Below the pieces are notes generated by a model, which saw only the letters and a list, made by a program, of their open reading frames with translations, did no database searches and was not told the origin of the DNA. From NCBI RefSeq assembly GCF_003589595.1, contig NW_020653728.1, forward strand, positions 496,968 to 560,967: a stretch of 64,000 nt of DNA. The letters run 5' to 3'. Source of the DNA: Hyposmocoma kahamanoa (Eukaryota > Arthropoda > Insecta > Lepidoptera > Cosmopterigidae). How positions within the stretch are numbered: the stretch's first letter is position 1; each line of letters starts with the position of its first letter. The position numbers and the translations under genes are program-made. Below, in pieces: positions 38,701 to 42,951 of the stretch.

Positions 38701-39474
38701 GTTACAATTGTAATCTTACCTATTTATGATGTTTAGGTAAACCTGCGTAACTGATTACAAAAAAAGGTGGGTATGCAGGTGCATTTATAGGGAATGTTCG
38801 TGTGTACCGTGTACATTGACTGTTTTCAGAAGGATCCATTCTTCAGATCCATTAGAACTTGTCATCTTCACAGAGTGACAAACAGTGCGAAGATAATACT
38901 TTTTGCAACAAGCAAGTTAGAGAAACAAATACTGTAAAAACTCAACGTAGCAGCTATGTTGTAAATATTGCAAAAAAAACATTGACCTACCATGAAAAAA
39001 CCTCTAACTTAAATAGCAATGTAATCACTTCTTTATAATAATTAACGTCACTTTTTTTGTTCTCCACTCACCAGAAAGGAGTTGCAGCCATCCGCAGATG
39101 TGGAACACGGTCGTTGACTGGCAGAAGAAGAACAATAACATCGCACATATTGTAAACAGGGCCAGAGCGACCGCTGCACCTACTAACACAGTCGCAATCT
39201 TGAACACCAGTCCATTTATTGACATGAACTCATCTAATCTTCCTTTACAGTCCTCCACGGCATCATCAGCACGGCACACTTGCCATAAACCGAATTTCCT
39301 CGGATACTCAGTTTCCAGATCTCCTATCCATTCAGGAGTAACAAAACCTACAATGCTGATAATCGCATAGCAGATTGTGAATATAGCCCAAAGCACACCA
39401 ATAGCTTTCGAATTACGGACGTAATTCGTAGCATACAAATGTGACGAATCGACGTATTCGATTTTAGAACCCAT
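2676..39474 (-). CDS. LHFPL-family tetraspan membrane protein, 3'-partial (2 exons visible)
   Basis: LHFPL proteins are claudin-superfamily four-helix membrane proteins that act as auxiliary subunits, for example with hair-cell transduction channels and GABA-A receptors in vertebrates. Exon 1 (39474-39072) starts at the first ATG and gives residues 1-134. Exon 2 (2774-2676) continues to residue 167. The join is in phase: exon 1 leaves one base, exon 2 supplies CG, and the split codon is Ala. Donors are GTGAGT at both exons and the acceptor is TTCTTTCTTACAG. Visible features are TM1 about 24-46, the extracellular GLWxxC...C motif at 62-76, TM2 about 90-117, TM3 about 123-146, and the second-loop PAGWN and TCG motifs. 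The family is usually about 200-250 residues, so TM4 and the C-terminus are missing and must lie left of base 1. The intron is 36,297 bp and contains two tektin genes. The LHFPL subtype cannot be settled from this part. Confidence 0.9.
2775..4156. other. intron sequence, no gene seen
   Basis: AT-rich sequence. A stretch near 3815-3960 (AGAGTTTCTTGTTCGATCTT and TTGACTTTGGCTTGACTTTG) looks like an old dispersed repeat but was not matched to another copy. Confidence 0.5.
4157..4375 (+). CDS. small open reading frame, hypothetical (72 aa)
   Basis: The ATG-started frame has 72 codons and is basic and Lys/Asn-rich. It contains VNISTLGERRLTMSDGPQKH and ends HKNYLRYLS. No known domain was recognised. 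The upstream sequence keeps the frame open to 4130 but without an ATG. It lies in the LHFPL intron on the opposite strand to the tektins. It may be chance; codon use is not decisive at this length. Confidence 0.2.
   Translation: MSIDTKANDKNLNNRNVEKENDIIGQQKTIAVNISTLGERRLTMSDGPQKHPKFIKVDIGATYHKNYLRYLS
4688..4757. repeat. small inverted repeat
   Basis: GCCCTCACTTATGT pairs with ACTTAAGTGAGGGC across a loop of about 40 bp. It is probably a MITE remnant. Confidence 0.5.
5365..5500 (-). repeat. GAAACGTTAGTTTGTTTGAA dispersed repeat, copy 1
   Basis: The block AGGACCTGACAAAGGGCCCG followed by AAACGTTAGTTTGTTTGAAA recurs inverted near 29980 and 35310. The class is unknown. Confidence 0.65.
5531..5808 (+). 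repeat. AACCGACTT dispersed repeat, copy 1
   Basis: The family consensus seen here runs from CCGACTTCAAAAGTTCGTGG through GTTTTATTGAAATCGGTT, TAGTTTGCCACCCTTAGAGG, AATGGGACC and TCGGTTCACAAATG to TTTTTGAAGTCGGTT. The termini form an inverted repeat. This copy is nearly complete. No protein is encoded. Confidence 0.88.
5917..6123 (+). CDS. small open reading frame, hypothetical (68 aa, Pro-rich basic)
   Basis: An ATG start lies just after TATATAAA-like sequence. A second Met lies at codon 11. The product is proline-rich and basic with NPIPPQLPTPSIAHR and has no acidic run or membrane segment. AATAAA lies nine bases after the stop (6132). It has no recognised family and could be chance. Confidence 0.22.
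   Translation: MTSFQSRKFTMNTRATTLPRTSRPETILKNSLPKLSLPKHNPIPPQLPTPSIAHRDRQTFVISLYCKK
6895..8196. mobile_element. PIF/Harbinger-like element, non-autonomous, carrying a nested hAT-like element
   Basis: The inverted ends GCGTTCCCACTATGTCG are flanked by TAA on both sides (6892-6894 and 8197-8199), the 3-bp target duplication typical of PIF/Harbinger. Near both ends are many copies of short palindromic motifs built on CGACGACTGTCGTG and TTTTTATCG. A stretch at about 7150-7262 codes for RKRKQTKKRKFWVHPMLLKR, which resembles the N-terminal region of Harbinger-type nucleases; I treat that as suggestive only. The 526-bp hAT-like insertion at 7333-7858 explains part of the length. Confidence 0.8.
7333..7858. 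mobile_element. hAT-type MITE with perfect 8-bp target duplication
   Basis: The ends are CAGAGATGGGCAA and its inverse TTGCCCATCTCTG. The flanks are GCTACGAC at 7325-7332 and 7859-7866, a perfect 8-bp duplication as expected for hAT elements. Subterminal GGGTTAAA/CCGGGTTAAAACCCGG repeats lie on both sides. There is no transposase frame. Confidence 0.92.
8920..9360. mobile_element. foldback element with two internal hairpins
   Basis: The outer inverted repeats of about 45 bp start CGCACCCCTC. Inside, 8975-9020 pairs with about 9105-9157, and 9172-9238 pairs with 9248-9322. There are no coding frames. The family is not recognised. Confidence 0.8.
9361..10649. other. intron sequence, repeat fragments
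   Basis: A stretch at 9645-9735 with GGACCATGGTGGTGAACTAT and AGAGAGAACCCGTGTCC looks like a decayed retroposon 3' end. A 74-codon frame at 10109-10333 has no recognised family. Confidence 0.4.
10650..10905 (+). repeat. GTGAAATTACAGGCACATGG dispersed repeat, copy 2
   Basis: It is nearly complete, from AAAGAGTTCGTCCAGGGAAG to GCTTACCACCAACTTCG. Confidence 0.8.
12003..12180 (+). repeat. GTGAAATTACAGGCACATGG dispersed repeat, copy 3
   Basis: It is the 3' two-thirds of the unit, from GAAATTACAGGCACATGGGA to CATAGCATCAG. Confidence 0.8.
12480..12535. repeat. solo mariner terminal fragment
   Basis: About 50 bp match the left end of the mariner at 1301, including the TATAAGTTTCCGGAA repeat and the adjacent AATAACAAAAAAATACTATA block. 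The outer flank GGCGCAC matches the right end of that element. No transposase and no second end are visible nearby. Confidence 0.75.
12945..13120 (+). repeat. GTGAAATTACAGGCACATGG dispersed repeat, copy 4
   Basis: It is the 3' two-thirds, from GCTGGTGAAATTACAGG to GACTTCTTCGTCCGTTCA. Confidence 0.8.
13610..15133 (-). CDS. tektin-4-like protein (paralogue 1), intronless
   Basis: Tektins are coiled-coil filament proteins of axonemal doublet microtubules, abundant in sperm flagella. The single exon encodes 507 residues. The start was set at the ATG at 15133; the open frame reaches two codons further, but only to a GTG. The first 100 residues are rich in proline and charge. Next come a TGVRP...YS...EW segment typical of tektin N-termini, long heptad-rich helices, a DWSDK motif, and the tektin signature as RPNVENCRD at 421-429 (one change from RPNVELCRD). 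The C-terminus has the SLNIDKDR motif shared by tektins. DWSDK and the following loop point to the tektin-4 class. The frame has no lesions. A paralogue lies 4.3 kb upstream on the same strand, and both sit inside the LHFPL intron. Intronless structure suggests retrocopy origin or intron loss. Confidence 0.95.
   Translation of the reverse strand: MESAENQNCPFICPGVTVKQEVKTYKPAGSSREPPPPGPYTPGFVSPYEPKIFPRGAPPRYLPQPTESSSGDTLSMTPGGPWAPGHLDWSPTAGSTGVRPVVDKYSITRYSTGEWRKTNDLILRGVITEKGRKLTEDTKKKITDAFEGIGAKSNESTGMLKKRVKDLSFWTKEVENALKAMDNEIEALETDRRRLKGASRILMLPAAISMECIELRTNRLEPDLVRDDAEQELIKEYSIVGEIRRLFYDTLRKVDVQLEEDRAAKASIESDWSDKIVTLKVDKTNLKMGPDSSLILKHQGVNRWPENATTLQFWQHFVAESIRNCDEVRQKSANLRNNLLNIIIKGGQDLKIQSERTNEALAEAIEATESCCEALEASLKDNLQKIADIENLLDHLRDSLRQLELKCKQGQTRLQSRNYNRPNVENCRDEAQYALMGEIKYVYETVEALKDRVRQAEAVRSELMMFRGQLEKQIACKRKSLNIDKDRFGRIRAHMPKPEDFVALDDD
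16596..16680. repeat. CGCA/CA microsatellite
   Basis: Units of ACGC change to CA over about 85 bp, with AAAC interruptions. Confidence 0.9.
16686..16800 (-). repeat. tRNA-headed SINE, head only
   Basis: The reverse complement shows the head with GGTTCGATTCCCGG and the TGGCCTACATTTATTTCT junction. It is truncated where the CA/CGCA microsatellite begins. Confidence 0.78.
16968..17138 (+). repeat. AACCGACTT dispersed repeat, copy 2 (truncated)
   Basis: It keeps the TTATTGAAATCGGTT to AGAGGTGGAATATTTTC part and a decayed 3' end. The middle CGGAAAGTGCGC block is deleted. Confidence 0.8.
17584..17870 (+). pseudogene. Jockey/CR1-type reverse transcriptase C-terminal remnant
   Basis: The frame encodes DDLDIERERRSLAVLCNMLA followed by RRFARCTEQVKITLFKAY, a segment found after the RT domain in many insect non-LTR elements. 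A frame change near 17805 is followed by codons resembling SLWTKFTQRAYNGL. The copy is fragmentary and has no 5' part. Confidence 0.75.
18170..18352 (-). repeat. tRNA-headed SINE, same family
   Basis: The reverse complement shows GGTTCGATTCCCGG as box B and the GGCACCCGCGACACAGGG body. The (TTA)n tail is lost. Confidence 0.82.
18509..18790 (-). repeat. AACCGACTT dispersed repeat, copy 3
   Basis: It is a minus-oriented, nearly complete copy, with CGATAACTCGTAAAAATG and AGGGTGGCAAACTAG visible. Confidence 0.85.
19395..20921 (-). CDS. tektin-4-like protein (paralogue 2), intronless, divergent signature
   Basis: This single-exon gene encodes 508 residues and aligns along its whole length with the tektin at 13610-15133. 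Shared landmarks include TGTRP, RYS..EWR, RLKGASR.LMLP, DWCDK, RQKSVDLR and SIDRDR. It ends in SASQLAGY, which resembles the usual tektin-4 C-terminus. The start is the ATG at 20921; the open frame begins two codons earlier at a GTG. The nonapeptide signature is degraded to RPHGESVRD at 425-433, losing the Asn-Val and Cys positions that are otherwise strongly conserved. The frame is open with no other sign of decay, so it is probably a functional diverged paralogue. It likely acts in sperm flagella, inferred from the family. By eye the two proteins differ more than a recent duplication would give. Confidence 0.94.
   Translation of the reverse strand: MATSFPEKDICPPLCTKIGAFVKVENSPETPLDTKEVKAKEEETRVSASAAPPLAPKQHEEEAAPGTYEYSENPEDFEYLPNLKPGPDGKVDWAPLAGMTGTRPTVNKYSLERYSLDEWRNYNEQVLNPDIIINSNIVDYNAKTAIMQAFGNVDKQQNENNKRLKQKAKDIFRWKVEVELACKSITEEVEKLEIERQRLKGASRTLMLPESISKECLELRSNRAIPDLVADLAEAELLKEMNLVKEVRATFKQTLQKIEEQMEINKAAKQKIEYDWCDKTLAYNCDTINIGLNTKSRTIMFRPGATRFGEFSAPLEYWEYFCRENIMNTEAARQKSVDLRSSLEAILVQGGRKLRMQADKSDIAIAETVAITQELLTKLEKQLLDALQRLADIENLIEELQDSIRKMDAAMKLAQTRLDNRNNWRPHGESVRDQPHLGLLEEVKKIHETVTSLYSQLTNARNVKKSLMKKRIILEKDIAAKRKTLSIDRDRCGMIRSHYPSASQLAGY
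21766..22012 (+). repeat. AACCGACTT dispersed repeat, copy 4
   Basis: The left terminus is intact. Part of the middle, from AATATTTTC to the second GGTTCACAAATG block, is shortened. Confidence 0.85.
22013..23144. other. intron sequence, no gene seen
   Basis: AT-rich sequence upstream of the second tektin. No repeat was matched between copies here. Confidence 0.5.
23145..23300 (-). repeat. GTGAAATTACAGGCACATGG dispersed repeat, copy 5
   Basis: The reverse complement shows ACTTGTTCGTCCCATCACTT and the GGCGCAGTGGCAGAG block. Confidence 0.78.
24076..24287 (-). repeat. AACCGACTT dispersed repeat, copy 5
   Basis: It is minus-oriented with both termini present. The central GGTTTCGCGCACTTTC segment is deleted. 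Confidence 0.85.
25203..25478 (+). repeat. GTGAAATTACAGGCACATGG dispersed repeat, copy 6 (longest)
   Basis: It runs from GACCCAGCGGTAAAAGTCCT to CCGCCACTTGGTATCATAA plus an A run. It is the best copy for judging the full unit. Confidence 0.82.
25902..26032. mobile_element. palindromic GC-rich MITE
   Basis: The ends ATAAAGTGTGA and ATAAAGCGTGA (reverse complement) are followed on both sides by CAGAGAGC and a GCGGGTTGGGTCGG-type block. The length is about 130 bp. Confidence 0.7.
26033..28523. other. intron sequence, no gene seen
   Basis: About 2.5 kb of AT-rich sequence. The short open frames show no domain or repeat match. Confidence 0.5.
28524..28629 (+). other. 106-nt imperfect hairpin, possible structured RNA
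   Basis: The lower stem pairs 28524-28550 with 28603-28629 (27 positions), and the upper stem pairs 28563-28575 with 28579-28591. A 12/11-nt internal loop lies between them and the terminal loop is tiny. All four departures from Watson-Crick pairing become G-U pairs if the plus strand is transcribed. It could be a small RNA precursor or a MITE. No expression evidence exists. Confidence 0.5.
29536..29760 (+). CDS. small open reading frame, hypothetical (74 aa)
   Basis: The ATG-started frame is rich in Tyr, His and basic residues and ends RVISHSYRDLYCYC. An AATAAA lies 23 bases after the stop (29783). Another plus-strand frame overlaps it over its whole length, which weakens the case. I do not recognise the family. 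If real, it would be a third small gene within the LHFPL intron. Confidence 0.25.
   Translation: MSTFEQQHYLWVTTQKTHMEAIYKSLLPTSTKIYRKSKPVPPLLEPAVLAIALGHRGHLSRVISHSYRDLYCYC
29965..30066 (+). repeat. GAAACGTTAGTTTGTTTGAA dispersed repeat, copy 2
   Basis: TTCAAACAAACCAATGTTTT followed by GGGCCCTTCATAAGTCCCA matches the 5365 and 35268 copies. Confidence 0.65.
31320..31866 (+). pseudogene. 3' end of a Jockey-type retroposon with (AAAT)n tail
   Basis: The short frame contains LHKIVHGGMTSPEALALTNF and NFNVPRK, as in the C-terminal tail of Jockey-like RT proteins. About 350 bp of 3' UTR follow, then a (AAAT)n tail at 31838-31864. It is 5'-truncated, consistent with target-primed insertion. Confidence 0.72.
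31838..31864. repeat. (AAAT)n microsatellite, retroposon tail
   Basis: It has about six to seven AAAT units directly after the Jockey-type 3' UTR. Confidence 0.85.
31867..34317. other. intron sequence, no gene seen
   Basis: AT-rich sequence without a recognised repeat. The minus frame at 33119-33331 is Arg/Lys-rich but matches nothing I know. Confidence 0.5.
34318..34502 (-). repeat. AACCGACTT dispersed repeat, copy 6 (partial)
   Basis: It is minus-oriented. The first about 60 bp are lost; it keeps TTTTGATGATTCTTTTTTGT to TTCAATAAAACTTGGC. Confidence 0.82.
34578..34751. repeat. tandem duplication, two 87-bp units
   Basis: Unit 1 starts at ATTCTTTGTTAGC (34581) and unit 2 at the same motif (34668). 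The units differ by one base (CACTTTGC versus CACGTTGC), so the duplication is recent. Confidence 0.93.
35268..35385 (+). repeat. GAAACGTTAGTTTGTTTGAA dispersed repeat, copy 3
   Basis: TTTTCAAACAAACCGACGTT followed by TCGGGTCCTTTACAGGTCCC, then ATGGTCACGG. Confidence 0.65.
35639..35859. mobile_element. GC-rich MITE with TAA target duplication
   Basis: The ends AGGACTATTC and rc AGGTCTGTCC are flanked by TAA at 35636-35638 and 35860-35862. Inside both ends is CCGGGACGTGGACG. It is much more GC-rich than its surroundings. The assignment to PIF/Harbinger rests only on the TAA. Confidence 0.65.
35896..37178 (-). mobile_element. near-intact mariner element, single nonsense codon in the transposase
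   Basis: The ends are inverted repeats of about 27 bp (AGGGGTTAAAGTATG followed by AATTGCCG), flanked by TA. The minus strand codes for a 339-residue transposase from ATG 36992 to the stop at 35973. The frame is uninterrupted except for a TAG at 36863-36861 (codon 44), where a Trp (TGG) is expected. All three catalytic acidic motifs are present: TCDEKWI, LLHDNARPHTA and SPDLAPTDYHFF, in DD34D arrangement. The open stretch 36794-35973 gives the C-terminal 273 residues. This is the youngest-looking element in the window. Confidence 0.93.
35973..36992 (-). pseudogene. mariner transposase with one in-frame stop
   Basis: Mariner transposases cut and paste at TA dinucleotides. The frame from 36992 shows the paired N-terminal helix-turn-helix modules, then the DD34D catalytic core. 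The lesion is a single TGG-to-TAG-type change at codon 44, between the RTVRF and FKRFRDGNFDL stretches. Total length matches the usual 340-350 residues. No frameshift was found. Confidence 0.9.
38049..38464 (-). repeat. AACCGACTT dispersed repeat, copy 7, split by a MITE
   Basis: It is minus-oriented and interrupted at 38173-38347 by the TAA-flanked MITE. Both termini are present. Confidence 0.85.
38173..38347. mobile_element. PIF/Harbinger-type MITE, copy 1 (inside an AACCGACTT repeat)
   Basis: The inverted ends GGGTCGTATTC...GAATACGACCC are flanked by TAA at 38170-38172 and 38348-38350. The length is 175 bp. It interrupts the host repeat at its CCTCTAAGGGTGGC motif. Confidence 0.88.
39072..39474 (-). 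CDS. LHFPL-family gene, exon 1 (coding part)
   Basis: The exon encodes residues 1-134: a 23-residue cytoplasmic lead, TM1, the first extracellular loop with GLWQVC, TM2 and most of TM3. The open frame runs on past the exon to 39025 only because the intron lacks an early stop. The GTGAGT donor read on the minus strand at 39071-39066 marks the true exon end. Confidence 0.92.
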
Positions 39475-40698
39475 TTTTTAAATAAACACTTCACTTGTTT
39501 TTAGTTAACTATTAACATACTTTATTTTTTTATTATTTTGATATTCACTTCGTTCATGTCTAACAAAAGTTATAAGAACACGAGGACGCGAGAACCACGA
39601 AACAATACGAAGGAAACATGAGACAACCACTTGCAGCGTGCCGTTCGACTGAGTGAGCTGTGGTGGGGATAAGTAATCAAGCTACAAGTTTGACCTATTG
39701 CGGTTTGGTCTTTTGCTCTTATTTTTACAAGCTTTCTCTTATATTTTAACCTCCCTCGTTAAAATTTTGTTAAAGTACAATAGTCAAACCCTTTGCAATG
39801 CATCTGCTTCATACGAATGAGTAAAGTTTTGCATTTTACTATTGAAATAGTTAAAACTCGTAGTCGTTTCTGTAATTATTAGAGCGCCATCTAGTAGTAA
39901 GTATGTGCAAGAACTCAAGAGAGCTATTGGTGCGGCATCTATCATGTCCTCGACAAACTGTTGCACTAAATTACTAAACCGCTTTTTTCATAGTGTTCTA
40001 CCTGATGGCGTTTATCTTAACTTCGTCGAAGTTTTAATCAAAAAGGTAGTAAGTACTACATGTAATATAATGTCCGTAAGGCCTATATAATATGATAGAG
40101 TTATATATCGTAAATGTCACTGATCACGCTTTTTTTACTATGTTTTTAGTTAACACATTATATGAAACAAAGCAAAAACTCTAAAACAAAACGTTTTCAC
40201 ATCACGTGTCTGCGTAAATTTCGCGCAAAAATCAAAGAAAACATTCGCTTTGAACCGACCGATGTGATATATATTCAGTGTTGCCAGGTCTACTGTTTTT
40301 CCAGTAGATCCACGGTTTTTGGACTACATCTACTGTTCTACTGTTATTTAGCGAAAATGTACTGATTTTTAGGAATTTTCAGATTTTTCACATTTCACAA
40401 GTATTCTTGTCGGCTTTTTAGATTTTGTGACTCTCTGAACATACTGAACAATTGTCGGAACTTTTGCAAAACTTTACAATGTGGTCAAATCGTAGAACAC
40501 AGTTCTTTCATATTTTTTTTTGGTATTTCGACATATGTCAATCACAGGTCTAAAAAATGCGGGGAAGCAAGTTCTATGGTATTATTGCCCAAAAATACTA
40601 TTTAAAAAAACGCACCTTTCTCTTTCGAGTTTTTAGCCGATTTTTTTTAGATTATCCGTTGAGTAAAGCAATAAATAATCTCAGTACAGAGTACTGAA

Positions 40699-42505
40699 AA
40701 ACCGACTTCAAAAGTTCGTGGCTAAGTATTTGTCAAATTTTGTTGAAATCGGTTACCAGAACGTGCGCGAAAACGGATTCATCCCCTAGTTTGCCACCCT
40801 TAGAGGTGGAATATTTTCTTCAAATTTAAATGGGACCACATCGCTGTTGTGTGCTGTTCCGAAGAACTGCCAGAAATCAACCAAGACGAGATCGTATTGG
40901 CTCTAAAACAGCTTCAAAACGGAAAAGTCCCAGGTGAAGACGGAGCTACTACAAAGCTTCTCAAGTCTGGAGGAGTCCCTGTTATTAAGGAATTTCGGGG
41001 GCTTTTTGACTCTGTCATCTACTGTAAGAGAACTCCTCAGAAGTTGAACAGGAGTATAGTAGTTCTCTTCTTTAAAAAGGCAGATAAATGTCTACTTAAG
41101 AACTATAGGCCCATCTTTCTCGTAAGCCACGTCTACAAGCTGTTTTCTAGAGTCATTACGAATTATCTCGCCAGAAGACTCGACGAGTTTGAGCCACTGG
41201 AGCAGGCTGTGTTTAGACGGGGATATGGTACCATAAACCACAAACACACAGTGAGGCTGATTATACAGAAGACAGAAGAGTATAATCAGCCCCACGTCTA
41301 GCCTTTGTGGATTATGAGAAGGCCTTCGATTCCGTCGAGACCCTGGGCTGTCTTGGAATCCTTACAGCGATGCCAGGTAGACTTTCGTTATATCAAAGTG
41401 ATGAGATGCCTGTATGACGCCACTACCATGAGTGTTCAAATACAGGGCCAGCACTCTAAGCCCATCCAATTACGCAGAGGAGTTAGGCAGGGGGATGTCA
41501 TATCCCCGAAACTGTTTACAGCCGCTTTGGAAGATATGTTTAAGACGCTGGACTGGAGAAGGATGGGAATAAACATAAAAATGCATCTCACACTTGCGAT
41601 TAGCGACAAAGTCCTAATGGCGGAGTCGCTGGAGGAGCTACAATGAATGCTGGACAGCCTAGCATCCGCCTCGCAACGCATTGGTCTCGGCATGAACTTG
41701 GATAAAACGTAAGTCATGATCAATGATTATATTGTCCCGAGGCCAATCGCAGTAGGCCACCTTCTTGAAATTGTTTCCGAATACATTTACCTTGGGCAGA
41801 TTTTGCGATTGGGTAGAAACAACTTCGAAAGGGAAGCCAAGAGGAGGATTCAGCTTGACTGAGCAGCGTTTGGTAAACTACGTCGAGCCTTCTCGTCACC
41901 CATACCGCAAAGTTTGAAAACAAAGTTTATTAATCAGTGCCTTCTACCTGCTATGACATGCGGAGCCGAGACGTGGACACTCACGATACGGTTAGTTCAC
42001 CAGTTCAAAGTCGCTCAGCGAGCTATGGAACGAGCTATACTCGGAGTTTCTTTGAAGGACAAGGTTCGGAACGAGGTTATTCGACAGAGAACTAAGGTCG
42101 TCGACATAACTGGTAGAATAAGTAAGCTGAAGTGGGCGGGCTGGCCATATCTGTCGAAGTACCGATAACGCTGGGGGAAGCGGTTTCTTGAGTGAGACCA
42201 CGGCTCGGAGAATGTAATGTAGGAGCCCCATGGCTATATGGAGTGACGATTTGCGAAGGGCTCCTGGCAGTAGATGGATGCAACGAGCTGAGGACTGGGT
42301 GAAATGGCGCACATTGGGAGAGGCCTATGTCCAGCTGTAGACTATGATAGGCTGTTGATGACTACTGAGGTACCTTCTTTCCAACAAAAAGAATCATTCA
42401 AATCGGTTTACAAATGCCATACTGCCAAATGTTATCGCGTAAAATACATACAAAAAAACATGCAGACGAATTGAAAACCTCCTCCTTTTTTTAAGTCGGC
42501 TAAAA
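40699..42505 (+). repeat. AACCGACTT dispersed repeat, copy 8, split by an RTE insertion
   Basis: It is plus-oriented. The left part is 40699-40839 and the right part 42360-42505. The RTE fragment entered between AATGGGACC and ACTACTGAGGTACC. Confidence 0.87.
40840..42359 (+). pseudogene. RTE-type non-LTR retrotransposon, 5'-truncated and broken
   Basis: Reverse-transcriptase landmarks are read on the plus strand. LQNGKVPGEDG is near 40910, NYRPIFLVSHVYKLFSRVI near 41100, EQAVFRRGYGTINH near 41200, FVDYEKAFDSVE near 41300 in a shifted frame, and RRGVRQGDVISPKLF near 41480. The C-terminal GAETWTLT is near 41960. The frame shifts near 41296 and 41340, a TGA interrupts near 41645, and the catalytic FADD is decayed to AISDK. 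The 3' end GGCTGTTGATG resembles the (GATGAT)n tail of RTE elements. It is inserted into a copy of the AACCGACTT repeat, which resumes at 42360. Confidence 0.9.
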
Positions 42506-42858
42506 TACAATTTTTATATTCAGTTACCAACATCGTAAGATAACATCACACACATTATGTGACAATGTATGAAGAAAATCGATTAAAAGTGTTTCAAACA
42601 ACGAAAGTTCAGCATCTACTGCTTTTTTCCTCAATGTACTGTTTTTTCGATGCAATATCTTCCGATTTTTTCATATTTGTCCTGGCAACACTATGTATTT
42701 ATTATGTATATTGTATAGGTTTCGCCAACACAATTTCGGCTATTTCAAGGAAAAACTCATTTTAATTCTATACTAATTATGTTTATCGGTTACAAATTTG
42801 TTCTTATCAGTGGTGTATAGTGGTTTTTACATGGCATTTACCATTTTAATTGTTAAAA

Positions 42859-42951
42859 ATGTCGAATAAAGACAAATGGGTACGCCGGTTTTCCGTCGAC
42901 GAAACTGCAAGACACAACAATGGATTCACTATTTACAAAATAACTAGCGTT
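42859..42951 (+). CDS. RPS6KC1: RPS6KC1-type gene, exon 1: start and first PX strand
   Basis: The exon has 31 codons from the ATG, followed by a GTGAGT donor in phase 0. It encodes the PX opening WVRRFSV and GFTIYKITSV. Intron 1 is 2.2 kb. Confidence 0.88.

Larger units (their letters stand above)
39475..42858. promoter_or_regulatory. divergent intergenic region between LHFPL and RPS6KC1-type genes
   Basis: The region of 3.4 kb must contain the promoters of both genes, which run outwards. No clear TATA box was placed. Most of 40277-42692 is repeat-derived (AACCGACTT repeat plus RTE), so the likely core promoters are near 39475-40200 and 42700-42858. Confidence 0.45.
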
